Shown here in pieces: positions 15,249 through 24,212 of a stretch of 64,000 bases of DNA; within the stretch, counting starts at the first letter, position 1, and the number at the start of each line of letters is the position of its first letter. The translations under genes and the position numbers were made by a program. Under the pieces are notes generated by a model. That model saw only the letters and a list, made by a program, of their open reading frames with translations, was not told the origin of the DNA and searched no databases. The stretch spans positions 10,337 to 74,336 of the forward strand of contig NZ_JBMDWJ010000030.1 in the NCBI RefSeq assembly GCF_048595215.1, read 5' to 3'. The DNA comes from Siphonobacter sp048595215. Its GTDB lineage: Bacteria; Bacteroidota; Bacteroidia; Cytophagales; Spirosomataceae.

Positions 15249-17654
15249 ATGCATACAAGCTTTACTCACGCAGTAAAACTGCCCCATTTTTTGGGTAAAG
15301 GTTTTCTACTTTTCTTCCTATTACTTTCTTCGCTGTATACGTTTGCTCAGAAAAATGCATCGGGTACGGTAACGGATGCATCGGACGGTCAGCCCCTACC
15401 CGGAGCCAGTGTACAGGCAGTGGGCACGCGAAGAGGCGTAACCACGAAAACGGATGGGAGCTTCTCGTTAAGCAATCTACCTAATCAGGTGACGACGCTT
15501 GAAATCAGCTACGTGGGCTATGAAAAACAGCGTATTGACCTGACTGCTACGCAACCGCTGCGTATTGCTCTGGTACGTAGTTCGTTTACCGCGGATGAAG
15601 TGGTAGTATCCGCGACGCGGGCCAACCAGCGTACCGGAATGGCGTATACGAATGTAGGAGGTGAAGAAATTCAGAAACAGAATTTGGGTCAGGATCTACC
15701 CGTACTTCTCAATTTCCAACCTTCTTTAGTAACGACCAGCGACGCCGGAGCGGGCATTGGTTATACCGGCTTTCGGATTCGTGGCTCCGACGCAACTCGG
15801 ATTAATGTAACCCTCAACGGAATTCCTTACAATGATGCCGAAAGTCAGGGGCTCTTTTGGGTTAACATGCCCGATTTTGCGAGCAGTACAACCAGCATTC
15901 AGATCCAACGCGGCGTGGGTACATCGACCAATGGGGCCGGAGCTTTTGGGGCGACGGTAAACGTCCAGACGAATGAATTTCGGAAAGATGCCTACGCTGA
16001 AACGAATCACAGCGTGGGTTCTTTTAATACACTGAAAAACAATGTACTGGCAGGCACGGGACTCATTAACGGAAAATTTACCGTAGATGCCCGTCTGTCC
16101 AGATTGACCACGGATGGTTACGTGGATCGGGCTTCTTCCAACCTTAAATCGTTCTACTTGTCGGGAGCGTATTTTGGGAAAAAATCCTTTGTACGGATTA
16201 ATATTTTTTCCGGCATTGAGAAAACGTATCAGGCCTGGAATGGCGTGCCGGAATATCTGTTAAAGACGAATCGCACCTACAATAGTTTTACGTACGACAA
16301 CCAGACCGATAATTACCAGCAGGATAATTACCAGTTACTGAGTTCGCATCAGCTTTCCCGTAACTGGACCTTCAACTTCAACCTTCACTATACGAAGGGA
16401 CGTGGCTATTACGAAGAATATAAACCCGGCGAAAAACTCAATAAGTATGGACTAGCTCCGGTTGTCATTGGCGGGGTTACCGTTGATACGACTACGCTCA
16501 TCCGCCGCAAATGGCTTGACAATGATTTTTATGGAACGGTATTCTCGCTCGACTATGATTCCTTTAAGAAGCTGAAGGTAAATATTGGTGGAGGTTGGAA
16601 TCGTTATACGGGTAAGCACTTCGGTGAAATCATCTGGGCTCGTTTTGCCAGTAACTCCAACATTCGTACGCGGTACTACGAAGATGATGCGACTAAAACT
16701 GACTTCAACTTATATGCCAAAGCGTATTACCAGTTGACGGAAGGCTTGAACGTTTTCGCAGACGCTCAGATTCGACGGGTTCACTACGATTTTCTGGGAA
16801 TCAACAGTCAATTGCAGAATGTACAGCAGCAGGCGGATCTGAATTTCTTTAATCCTAAACTGGGCTTGAATTACCAGATTAACGAACAGCACTCGGCGTA
16901 CGCTTCATTTAGCGTGGCTAATCGGGAACCGAATCGCGACGACTTTACCCAGTCGACGGCCCAAAGTCGTCCTAAAGCCGAACAGCTTCAGGACTGGGTA
17001 GCGGGGTATCGTGTACAGGCGGGCAAACTGGCTTTCACAGTTAACGGCTATTACATGAACTACAAAAACCAGCTGGTACTGACGGGTAAACTCAACGACG
17101 TGGGTAGCCCTACTCGCACCAACGCGGGCAAGAGTTATCGGATGGGTCTGGAAGTAGAAGGCGGTTATCAGATCGCTAAACCCTTGACCTTGAACGCCAA
17201 TGCTACCTTTAGCCAGAACAAAATCAAGGAGTTTCGTTCGTACTACGATAATTATGATGACGAAACGCAGCAGGAACAAATTTCCAGAAATACGGACATC
17301 TCTTTTTCACCGAACGTAATTTTTGGCGGACAACTCCTCTGGAAACCAATCAAAAATTTGGAGTTGGGATGGCTGGCCAAGTACGTAGGAAAGCAATATT
17401 TGGATAATACGCAGGATGAAGGTCGAAAACTCAACGGCTATTTTACGAATGACATTCGGACTATTTACAGCATCAAGCCCAAATTTGTCAAAGAGATTAA
17501 CGTGAGTCTATTACTAAATAACGTTTTCAATCGACTCTACGAATCCAATGGCTATAGCTTCAGTTATGTTTCTGAAGGACAGTTTACTACTGAAAATTAC
17601 TACTACCCTCAGGCTGGTTTCAACTTTCTGCTGGGTGTAGGCATCAAATTCTAG
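15249..17654 (+). CDS. TonB-dependent receptor, predicted thiamin (TPP-regulated) transporter
   Basis: An 801-residue outer-membrane receptor. After a signal peptide (about residues 15-34, LLFFLLLSSLYTFAQ) comes a carboxypeptidase-regulatory-like domain (ASGTVTDASDGQPLPGASV, about 37-115), a TonB plug (DEVVVSATRANQRTG, then GFRIRGSDATRINVTLNGIPYND), and a long beta barrel ending ...YYYPQAGFNFLLGVGIKF with a terminal Phe. I start it at ATG 15249; an open frame from 15096 would begin inside the riboswitch and is rejected. Control by a TPP riboswitch implies import of thiamin or a related compound, as described for riboswitch-linked outer-membrane receptors in Bacteroidota. The inner-membrane partner is not in this window. 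Confidence 0.9.
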   Translation: MHTSFTHAVKLPHFLGKGFLLFFLLLSSLYTFAQKNASGTVTDASDGQPLPGASVQAVGTRRGVTTKTDGSFSLSNLPNQVTTLEISYVGYEKQRIDLTATQPLRIALVRSSFTADEVVVSATRANQRTGMAYTNVGGEEIQKQNLGQDLPVLLNFQPSLVTTSDAGAGIGYTGFRIRGSDATRINVTLNGIPYNDAESQGLFWVNMPDFASSTTSIQIQRGVGTSTNGAGAFGATVNVQTNEFRKDAYAETNHSVGSFNTLKNNVLAGTGLINGKFTVDARLSRLTTDGYVDRASSNLKSFYLSGAYFGKKSFVRINIFSGIEKTYQAWNGVPEYLLKTNRTYNSFTYDNQTDNYQQDNYQLLSSHQLSRNWTFNFNLHYTKGRGYYEEYKPGEKLNKYGLAPVVIGGVTVDTTTLIRRKWLDNDFYGTVFSLDYDSFKKLKVNIGGGWNRYTGKHFGEIIWARFASNSNIRTRYYEDDATKTDFNLYAKAYYQLTEGLNVFADAQIRRVHYDFLGINSQLQNVQQQADLNFFNPKLGLNYQINEQHSAYASFSVANREPNRDDFTQSTAQSRPKAEQLQDWVAGYRVQAGKLAFTVNGYYMNYKNQLVLTGKLNDVGSPTRTNAGKSYRMGLEVEGGYQIAKPLTLNANATFSQNKIKEFRSYYDNYDDETQQEQISRNTDISFSPNVIFGGQLLWKPIKNLELGWLAKYVGKQYLDNTQDEGRKLNGYFTNDIRTIYSIKPKFVKEINVSLLLNNVFNRLYESNGYSFSYVSEGQFTTENYYYPQAGFNFLLGVGIKF

Positions 17655-17670
17655 TACAAAGCTGATAAAC

Positions 17671-17704
17671 AAAAAATCCGGTAAGTGACCTTACCGGATT
17701 TTTT
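17671..17704 (+). terminator. TonB receptor terminator
   Basis: AATCCGGTAAG/CTTACCGGATT hairpin followed by a T-run, 16 bases after the stop codon. Confidence 0.9.
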
Positions 17705-17744
17705 GTTGGCCGTTTATAGACCAAAGTTGAGGTTGGATAGACGC

Positions 17745-18107
17745 TTAAGAGAATGAGCGTTTGGTTTCGCTTTGAACGTCTGAGTACGTTTGTTTTACTT
17801 CATCAGCGAAGTCTTCTGCTTTAGCAGCTGCTTCACCTTTCAGTTCATACGCAGTATCTTTGAAATCCTCTACTTTAGCTTTTGCTCTGCCTTTCAGCTC
17901 GTAAGCTTTTTCTTCGGCTTCATCAGCAAATTCACCCAGAGAGCTCTTGCCTGCTTCGATTTCGTCGAGCATTTTGCTAGCCCAATCGTTAACGAAGCGT
18001 TTGATTTTTTTAACGTTTTTGTTGCCACTTTCAGGAGCAACGATGATTCCGATCAGTACCCCTACAGCTCCGGCAGCGGCAAATCCTAGAAGACTTTTAT
18101 TAGCCAT
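17745..18107 (-). CDS. YtxH domain protein (stress-type membrane anchor with amphipathic tail)
   Basis: A 120-residue protein with an N-terminal membrane segment (FAAAGAVGVLIGIIVAPESG, the YtxH signature) and a helical, Lys/Glu/Ala-rich tail with repeated segments (AYELKGRAKAKVEDFKD, AYELKGEAAAKAEDFAD) resembling LEA-like or apolipoprotein-like helices. ATG 18107 is chosen because the YtxH segment begins right there. These small proteins are commonly stress induced. It lies 45 bases downstream of the lipoprotein gene at 18153 on the same strand, so the two are probably co-transcribed. Confidence 0.85.
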   Translation of the reverse strand: MANKSLLGFAAAGAVGVLIGIIVAPESGNKNVKKIKRFVNDWASKMLDEIEAGKSSLGEFADEAEEKAYELKGRAKAKVEDFKDTAYELKGEAAAKAEDFADEVKQTYSDVQSETKRSFS

Positions 18108-18152
18108 GGTTAAATATGTTGTATGATATAACCCCATTGAGAGGTCTATTCA

Positions 18153-18629
18153 TTAGTTCTTCAAATCTCTTTTGATATCGTCAAACGTTTTGTCTACGTC
18201 TGCTTTGAATGATTTCCAATCGCGTTTCAGACCACCTTTTAATTCGATCATGTTTTCGTCGATTTTATCTTTTCGCTTTTCGAGCCGATCTTTCCGAGCT
18301 TCCCAGCGGGCTTTCTCTTCGCCTTTGGCCTTATCCAGCTTCGCGTCGATTTGCTTCAGCTCAGCATCGATATTGTCGCGTTGGGCTTCCATTTTAGCAA
18401 GAAACTCGCGTTCTTCTTGTTTCAGCTCAGCGTTTACTTCCGCCCGCTTCTCAGACGCGTCATTTTTTGCTTCCTGTAAATCTTCATTGATTTCCGCTTT
18501 CTCTTCGCGTGCCTCTTGTTTAGCCTCAGCTAAGCTCTCTTCGGCACTTTTCGGTTTTTCTTCGCAAGAGGTCAGAGTAAACATTCCTAATGCTAAAGCG
18601 GTACTAAGGGCAATCAAACTTTTTTTCAT
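18153..18629 (-). CDS. coiled-coil lipoprotein
   Basis: A 158-residue lipoprotein (MKKSLIALSTALALGMFTLTSC, Cys 22) whose mature part is nearly all charged helix, rich in Glu, Lys, Ala and Asp (AEESLAEAKQEAREEKAEINEDLQEAKNDA...), predicted to be one long coiled coil. No family beyond this composition is recognised. Being upstream of the YtxH gene in the same direction, it may belong to an envelope-stress pair. Two copies of AACGCAGGTTGG lie in its leader, at about 18646 and 18690. Confidence 0.8.
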   Translation of the reverse strand: MKKSLIALSTALALGMFTLTSCEEKPKSAEESLAEAKQEAREEKAEINEDLQEAKNDASEKRAEVNAELKQEEREFLAKMEAQRDNIDAELKQIDAKLDKAKGEEKARWEARKDRLEKRKDKIDENMIELKGGLKRDWKSFKADVDKTFDDIKRDLKN

Positions 18630-18928
18630 GGCAATAACGCAGGTTGGAATAATTTTAAGTGATAGGTTGACACTCTATAAGTTGATGGTAACGCAGGTTG
18701 GTTATAAATTCAATCGTTCAGGTTGAAGTACTATGTATTCAAAGGTTGGTTGACGGTTGTTTATTACTTTTAAATGCGTTGAAGGAATCTCAGATGAATC
18801 TACAGGTTAAAAACCGATACCAAACCGGTATCTGCCTAGAAATTGGGCAAATAAAATCCCAATATTCCTCCGTATAGCAGACCGTTACGTTGAGTACTCT
18901 ACACGATTCCTCTACAATCTGTTCAACC
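18630..18928. other. intergenic region with short direct repeat
   Basis: About 300 bases upstream of the lipoprotein. The 12-base word AACGCAGGTTGG occurs twice, 43-44 bases apart, close to the lipoprotein start. A short palindrome GATACCAAACCGGTATC lies further up. No gene seen. Confidence 0.5.
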
Positions 18929-18962
18929 AAAAAGGGCCAAACGTCTTTCGTTTGGCCCTTTT
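18929..18962 (-). terminator. thrC terminator
   Basis: AAAAGGGCCAAACG/CGTTTGGCCCTTTT hairpin 20 bases after the thrC stop codon on the minus strand. Confidence 0.9.
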
Positions 18963-18982
18963 CATAAAAAACAAGTACGTAA

Positions 18983-20281
18983 TTAACCTAGTAAATAAGC
19001 TTTAAAGTCGGCAAAATTGCTGCTCATAGGAATAGCTTCCTTCGTCTTGTCGAGTAATTCAGCCAATCGTTCAGGAACGGGTAGTGTAGTACCGAGTGTC
19101 GCTTCCATGGTAGGAAGAAACTTCGCGTAATGAGCCGTAGATAGGAAAACACCCGTTACATCCTCCTCCATTTCCGCTACCGTGTCTTTTAACCCTTGAT
19201 ACGCAATGGCCGTATGCGGGCACAGCAGATAAGCCGTCGAATCATAGGCGTGGCGAATGGCATCCTGCGTTTGTGCGTCGTCATACCAAATGCCCGTTAT
19301 CAAATCCTTAGCAGTTTCCCATTCACCGCCGCTTAGGAGCAGTAAACGCGGGAAGTTGCTGGGATTACCCACGTCCATCGCATTCGAAATGGTTTCCTGT
19401 GAAGGTTTAGGCTCGAATACACCCGTGGACAGGTAATCGGGAACGACGTGATTACTATTTGTCGCCGCGATAAACTTACGTACGGGCAGACCCATGCGGT
19501 AGGCAATGATTCCCGCCGACAGGTTGCCAAAGTTTCCACTCGGCACACTGAATACGAGGGGCTTACCCAGATGTTTGAGACGAGCGTAGGCATTGAAATA
19601 ATAAAACGCCTGGGGAATTAAACGACTGATATTAATTGAGTTAGCTGAAGCTAAGTTAAATTTCGCCCGCAAATCAGCATCCAAAAATGCTTCTTTCACC
19701 AATCGCTGGCAATCGTCAAACGTACCTTCGACTTCCAACGCTGTAACGTTAGCTCCAAGGGTGGTCAATTGTTTCTCCTGAATGTCAGAAACCTTTCCAC
19801 GGGGGTACAAGATCGTAACCTTAACGCCCGGAGTTTGGTAAAACCCTTGAGCTACGGCTCCGCCCGTATCACCAGAGGTGGCTACGAGAATATGAATTTC
19901 CTTGGCTGATTTTTCCAGAAAATAGGACATCAATGCCGCCATGAAACGAGCCCCAAAATCCTTGAAGGCCATGGAAGGGCCGTGGAATAATTCGAGCACG
20001 TACGTATCAGGTTCCACCGCTACCACCGGAGCATCGAACGTAATGGCCTGATCGATGATGCGTTTGAGGTCGGTTTCGGGAATGTCGTCGCCAATCAACG
20101 CTTTGGAAACTTCCAAAGCAATCTCGGGTAGCGATAAGTCCTGAATCGTTTCAAAAAATGAAAGCGGAAGGGTCGGAATATATTCGGGCATGTACAACCC
20201 ATTATCGGGGGGCAGCCCACGAAAAACAGCCTCTTCTAAGCTAACGTCAGGACTCTGGTGCTTGGTGGAATATAGTTTCAT
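18983..20281 (-). CDS. thrC: threonine synthase
   Basis: A 432-residue PLP enzyme that turns O-phosphohomoserine into threonine. The N-terminal block MKLYSTKHQSPDVSLEEAVFRGLPPDNGLYMPE is typical of the longer class of threonine synthases. The PLP lysine is in PSMAFKDFGARF (Lys 107), and VATSGDTGGAVAQGF plus SVPSGNFGNLSAG line the active site. In many Bacteroidota thrC follows thrA and thrB; here it stands alone behind an McrB-like gene with a gap of about 145 bases. Confidence 0.97.
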   Translation of the reverse strand: MKLYSTKHQSPDVSLEEAVFRGLPPDNGLYMPEYIPTLPLSFFETIQDLSLPEIALEVSKALIGDDIPETDLKRIIDQAITFDAPVVAVEPDTYVLELFHGPSMAFKDFGARFMAALMSYFLEKSAKEIHILVATSGDTGGAVAQGFYQTPGVKVTILYPRGKVSDIQEKQLTTLGANVTALEVEGTFDDCQRLVKEAFLDADLRAKFNLASANSINISRLIPQAFYYFNAYARLKHLGKPLVFSVPSGNFGNLSAGIIAYRMGLPVRKFIAATNSNHVVPDYLSTGVFEPKPSQETISNAMDVGNPSNFPRLLLLSGGEWETAKDLITGIWYDDAQTQDAIRHAYDSTAYLLCPHTAIAYQGLKDTVAEMEEDVTGVFLSTAHYAKFLPTMEATLGTTLPVPERLAELLDKTKEAIPMSSNFADFKAYLLG

Positions 20282-20426
20282 CCGAATAAGTTTTCAATTT
20301 ACCGTTCCGTCTTTCCAGCAGCCTCTTGCCTGAAAACCACCGCCTACGTAACAGTAAATCGTTTTTAATAAAACGAGGACAAAATTCGGGGTTTCCCCCC
20401 GGCCTGCCAAATAGAATTTTGTGAAA

Positions 20427-22121
20427 TTACGCCAGTAGCCGTTGAATTTGTTCTTCCGCCTGATCCGGTTCATCAAACCAGTACTCTCGCAACAGCGGAG
20501 CAATTTCCAGTCGAATGATGCGTAGGAACCATTCTTTCTCGGGCATTTGTGGATGGGTGAAGTAACTATGACCTATGAGATATCCACTGCCTAGATTGCG
20601 ATCATTGTGGATAACTTTGTTGATAAACTCCAATTTATTCACCAAAATGTGGATAAACTCCGTAGATACGCCTTCGTTTTCCAGTAATGCTTGAAACTTA
20701 GTACTGAAGGTTGGAGCTAGCTCGATAAACGCAAAACGTCTCCTTAGGGCGTAATCTACCAGGGCCAATGAGCGGTCAGCGGTATTCATAGTCCCAATCA
20801 AATAGACATTGGCGGGTACGAAAAAGTGTTCTTCCGAATAGGTCAGCGTAATGGCGTGAGCAGGGCCCCGTTTATCGCTTTCCATCAGTTGAAATAATTC
20901 CCCAAAAATTCGGCTTAAGTTGCCCCGATTGATTTCGTCGATAATGAATACGAAGGGTTGGTCAGATTGCCCAGCTCGCTTACAGAATTCGTAAAATACG
21001 CCGTTTCGCAAATAGAAATTACCGGCTCCATCGGGCCGCAGTCCCTGCATAAAATCTTCGTAAGCGTACGACTGATGAAACTGGATGGTTTCGATACGGC
21101 TTTCATCCCGAGCACCCAATAAGGTATAGGCCAGCCGTTTGGCGACGAAGGTCTTTCCCACGCCGGGTGGGCCCTGCAAAATCAAATTTTGCTTGTAGGC
21201 CAACGCATCCTGAATTTCCTGAAAGCGTTCGTCCGAAAGAAATAATTCCTGCAAAGCGTCCGCTGCCGTATAAGGTCGGGGCTGATACGCTGGTATGGGT
21301 TCGGCAAAGACCGGGGCCGGTGTCGATACAACCGCTTTTTTTGTGGATTTCTTAGGCGTTTTTCCTTCTTGATTGAATACGTAGTAATCGCTACGCAATC
21401 GTTTCAAGAACTCTACCGCCGTTTCGTACGATTGAACGTTCTGGACGGAACCCTCAAAGGAAGCCTTATTAGTAAGCCCCGACCATAAACCAGCCTTTAA
21501 TCCATCGGCCGTAATGGTCAGAAACAGGTGATGACATTCCTGATGCGAGCGAAAGCGAGCCGGGTACAGGGCTAGCCAGCACACGAGTGAACCAAAATTG
21601 GTGCTTCCCCGAAAATCGACGGTATGCGTACGGTACTCACTCAATCCCAGCGTTTCGGCAATATCAGTAGTAATATCCTTTAGGGCCGGTTTGATGAGGT
21701 TGGATTGCAGTTTCCGGTAGAAAATCGGGTACAGCAGCCGGAAGTACAGACTTTTGCCCTGACGGCGATACACACTAAACGAATCTCGCGGCTGAGAATT
21801 AGCCAACCCTTCAACTACTTTTAATCCGTACTTTTGAAAGTACTCGGTATCTCTCCGTTCGATGCGTTCGCGGTAAAAATCCACGTCTTCTGCACGCAGG
21901 GGCGGGCGTTCTTCCTGCAACTGATTCAGCACTTCGTACCGGAGCAGTTTAATGGGCTTGAACTGTTTTTCAACGACTTTGTACTCTTCCAGCAACTGAG
22001 CAATCACGGCTTTGTCGATCGCATTCAGTTCAGCAAACAAAGCGTCATCATCCGATTCCAGCCTTTGCAGATAGCGGGCAATCTCCTGAATACGCCGAAT
22101 GGTTTCCTGAATCTGGGTCAT
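20427..22121 (-). CDS. McrB-like AAA+ GTPase without McrC
   Basis: A 564-residue protein. The C-terminal half is an McrB-type AAA+ domain: Walker A GPPGVGKT (317-324), FHQSYAYEDF (348-357), Walker B VFIIDEINRGN (391-401), MNTADRS (445-451, the GTP-specific NTAD-like signature) and RRRF (460-463). The N-terminal 250 residues have a helical start (LEEYKVVEKQFKPIKLLRYE) and an alpha/beta region (FGSLVCWLALYP, HHLFLTITADGLKAGLWSG) unlike a classic DNA-binding domain. McrB normally needs McrC for DNA cleavage; no McrC gene is adjacent. It begins 3 bases after the DUF4350 gene ends, so it is the last gene of the membrane operon 26037-20427, in the position usually held by a MoxR ATPase. Confidence 0.88.
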   Translation of the reverse strand: MTQIQETIRRIQEIARYLQRLESDDDALFAELNAIDKAVIAQLLEEYKVVEKQFKPIKLLRYEVLNQLQEERPPLRAEDVDFYRERIERRDTEYFQKYGLKVVEGLANSQPRDSFSVYRRQGKSLYFRLLYPIFYRKLQSNLIKPALKDITTDIAETLGLSEYRTHTVDFRGSTNFGSLVCWLALYPARFRSHQECHHLFLTITADGLKAGLWSGLTNKASFEGSVQNVQSYETAVEFLKRLRSDYYVFNQEGKTPKKSTKKAVVSTPAPVFAEPIPAYQPRPYTAADALQELFLSDERFQEIQDALAYKQNLILQGPPGVGKTFVAKRLAYTLLGARDESRIETIQFHQSYAYEDFMQGLRPDGAGNFYLRNGVFYEFCKRAGQSDQPFVFIIDEINRGNLSRIFGELFQLMESDKRGPAHAITLTYSEEHFFVPANVYLIGTMNTADRSLALVDYALRRRFAFIELAPTFSTKFQALLENEGVSTEFIHILVNKLEFINKVIHNDRNLGSGYLIGHSYFTHPQMPEKEWFLRIIRLEIAPLLREYWFDEPDQAEEQIQRLLA

Positions 22122-22124
22122 GAG

Positions 22125-23378
22125 TTACTGGGTACGCTGGTAAAATTGTTCAATCTGGTTACTCAGATCAACCAGCTGGTTTTCGGGCAAATTTCCTGAA
22201 AAGTATCGTACCTGCCCGATTCGACCCAATAATCGATCAATTTCGGAACGTTCGAGTCCACTTTTTGCCGTCAGTAGTTCTTTGAATTCTTCGTCCAGCT
22301 CCGTCGTTTTCAGACCAAATCGCTGGCGTACGTACGTCAGCCAGTGCTGAATTTTCTTTTCGGCAATCACGCTATGATCGGCTTGATGGTAGTACAACTG
22401 GCCTACCGTTTCAACAAATTCCAGAGAGCTATTTCGTAGCGGCTCCAGTACCGGAATGACGCGTTGTCGTCGTTTACTTTCAAAGAGTACAAACAGAAAT
22501 AAAGCCGCCAGCGTCAGGTAATACGCCCAGGTTAGGCTCGGACTGGTAAAGAGAAAGCGGAACAAGCTTTTTTCACCCTCGCGACCCTGTTCCGTATACT
22601 CATCCCAAAGAATGGGTAGATTGGGTAAGTACGAAAGGGCCCGAAAGGCATAATTGGCGTCACCCTGTTGCAGGAGGTAGTAATTGGTGAAAACTTCCGG
22701 AGCCGAATGCAGGTACAGCGTACCCGCTCCGAAGTTGAATTTTAGGAAATTATACTGACCGTGCTGGTTTACGCCCAAAACAGTGGCTTTCTGTGTAGAC
22801 TCGGTGGTAAGGAAATGATTTTCTGCAGTTTCTCTTTCTAGGACAAAGCCCTTACCCGGTCGTTTGAAGGCTGGATTCGTTAAATTCAGAGCCATGGTAT
22901 CGAGCCGAAAGCGGTTGTAAAAGGCTTGCTGATCTTCGTCCGGCTGGGCCTGTTCCTGGTACGCCCGGTTGAAATCAACCAGATGATTGGTACCTATTTT
23001 CAAATGCAGTGAATCCAGTAAAAGCTTTGGGAAACCGTTGGCCGAGAGAAAAACGACATTTCCGCGTTTCAGGTACGCAAACAAAGCCTTTACGTCGGCG
23101 TTTTCGAACGTACAGTTTTCGCTGATGTATAAGTAGGTACTCCGAGGAGCGAGTTGCTGTTCTTTCCAGAGATTATAAAAGGGCAGACGTACCGAGCGAA
23201 CGGGCTGTTTGGGAAACAGTCCCGGCAACAGGTCATAAAGAGCTTGGGTAGCGAAAGGCATTTTCTGGTCATTCCGATACGTCCGCGTCCAGTCGATGGG
23301 TCGCGGACGGAAGTATTCTACCGCCACAAACAAGACGATGATACTAAGCAGAAAGAACAGAAATTTCGAATGCTTCAC
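22125..23378 (-). CDS. DUF4350 domain membrane protein
   Basis: A 417-residue membrane protein with an N-terminal membrane segment (FLFFLLSIIVLFVAVEYF) followed by the DUF4350 pattern (DWTRTYRNDQKMPFATQALYDLLPGLF, YLYISENCTFENADVKALFAYLKRGNVVFLSANGFP) and a second membrane segment near residue 285-303 (YYLTLAALFLFVLFESKRRQRV). The cytoplasmic tail is helical (VAEKKIQHWLTYVRQRFGL). In Actinobacteria and Bacteroidota DUF4350 genes lie beside MoxR, DUF58, DUF4129, SpoIIM and RDD genes, and this locus keeps most of that set. The biochemical role of the module is not settled. Confidence 0.85.
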   Translation of the reverse strand: MKHSKFLFFLLSIIVLFVAVEYFRPRPIDWTRTYRNDQKMPFATQALYDLLPGLFPKQPVRSVRLPFYNLWKEQQLAPRSTYLYISENCTFENADVKALFAYLKRGNVVFLSANGFPKLLLDSLHLKIGTNHLVDFNRAYQEQAQPDEDQQAFYNRFRLDTMALNLTNPAFKRPGKGFVLERETAENHFLTTESTQKATVLGVNQHGQYNFLKFNFGAGTLYLHSAPEVFTNYYLLQQGDANYAFRALSYLPNLPILWDEYTEQGREGEKSLFRFLFTSPSLTWAYYLTLAALFLFVLFESKRRQRVIPVLEPLRNSSLEFVETVGQLYYHQADHSVIAEKKIQHWLTYVRQRFGLKTTELDEEFKELLTAKSGLERSEIDRLLGRIGQVRYFSGNLPENQLVDLSNQIEQFYQRTQ

Positions 23379-23483
23379 GAACGGAAAAACGTTATAAATA
23401 TAAATCGGAGGAGACCTGGGCTTGCACCTAGGCTAGTGATTATGGAACTCCTACGGAATTAGTACAACTATTAACTAAGAACG

Positions 23484-24212
23484 CTACACCCTAAACTCAT
23501 TAAACTCCCGTTGAATTTCACGGTACCGTTCTTCGGTTACCGGAAAGTCGCCGTACCAGACATATTCAAACAACGAAGTCAAATGTTCGAATGTAGGCCG
23601 TAAGCCCGGCTGATTCACCTCATAGACGTACGTACGGTTGGTTTTATTGATTTGCCAGGAAATCAGCTGTCGATCGGCCATCGTCTTGAGGGTTTGCAGG
23701 TACAACAGTCGCACGGCCAGTCGATAATTGTGCTGATGAACCGCCTGATCAATCGCCTCCCGAAAATCAATCGCGTGAATATCTTCCTGCATCAGGGAAT
23801 AGGGAAGCGTAGATCGTTTCGATTTCCGCTGGAACAGGCCCATTTTGTCCATGCCCATGAACTTATACAGCACAAATACGACCACGGCCGTAATGAACAG
23901 AATCTGTACCCATTCGCGGCTTTTTCGGGTATCGGTACTGTAGAGAAACTCAAAAAGCCAGGCTAGAAATCGTTGCCAAAGCTCATCGATCAAACCCGTG
24001 GGTGGTTCCACATCGTGACCATACTGGTATTCGCGGGCCTCTTTAATCTCGTTCCAGCGTTCGGACAGCGGTTGCCGTAATGTTGGTCTGGCAGGTTCGG
24101 CAGGAAGAACCTTTTTACCTACGCCCGTAGCATCCTTCTGAGCGTATGCCCCCGAAAGCGGAAACCAGAGCAAGCAGGCGATCAGCCAGTAGTAAAGTCC
24201 TTTAATACGCAT
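23484..24212 (-). CDS. DUF4129 domain membrane protein
   Basis: A 242-residue protein starting at ATG 24212 with signal peptide MRIKGLYYWLIACLLWFPLSGAYAQ, a periplasmic segment, a membrane helix (VQILFITAVVVFVLYKFMG), and a C-terminal DUF4129-like region (IDQAVHQHNYRLAVRLLYLQTLKTMADRQLISW, TYVYEVNQ, WYGDFPVTEERYREIQREF). The start overlaps the end of the upstream gene by 11 bases, a mark of translational coupling. A more upstream start is open but would lack the signal peptide at the N-terminus. Confidence 0.85.
   Translation of the reverse strand: MRIKGLYYWLIACLLWFPLSGAYAQKDATGVGKKVLPAEPARPTLRQPLSERWNEIKEAREYQYGHDVEPPTGLIDELWQRFLAWLFEFLYSTDTRKSREWVQILFITAVVVFVLYKFMGMDKMGLFQRKSKRSTLPYSLMQEDIHAIDFREAIDQAVHQHNYRLAVRLLYLQTLKTMADRQLISWQINKTNRTYVYEVNQPGLRPTFEHLTSLFEYVWYGDFPVTEERYREIQREFNEFRV

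Noticed and set aside
20427..22121. McrBC-type restriction system
   Set aside because: Only the McrB-like GTPase is present. No McrC or nuclease gene is adjacent, and the neighbours are membrane-module genes, so I do not call it a defence system.
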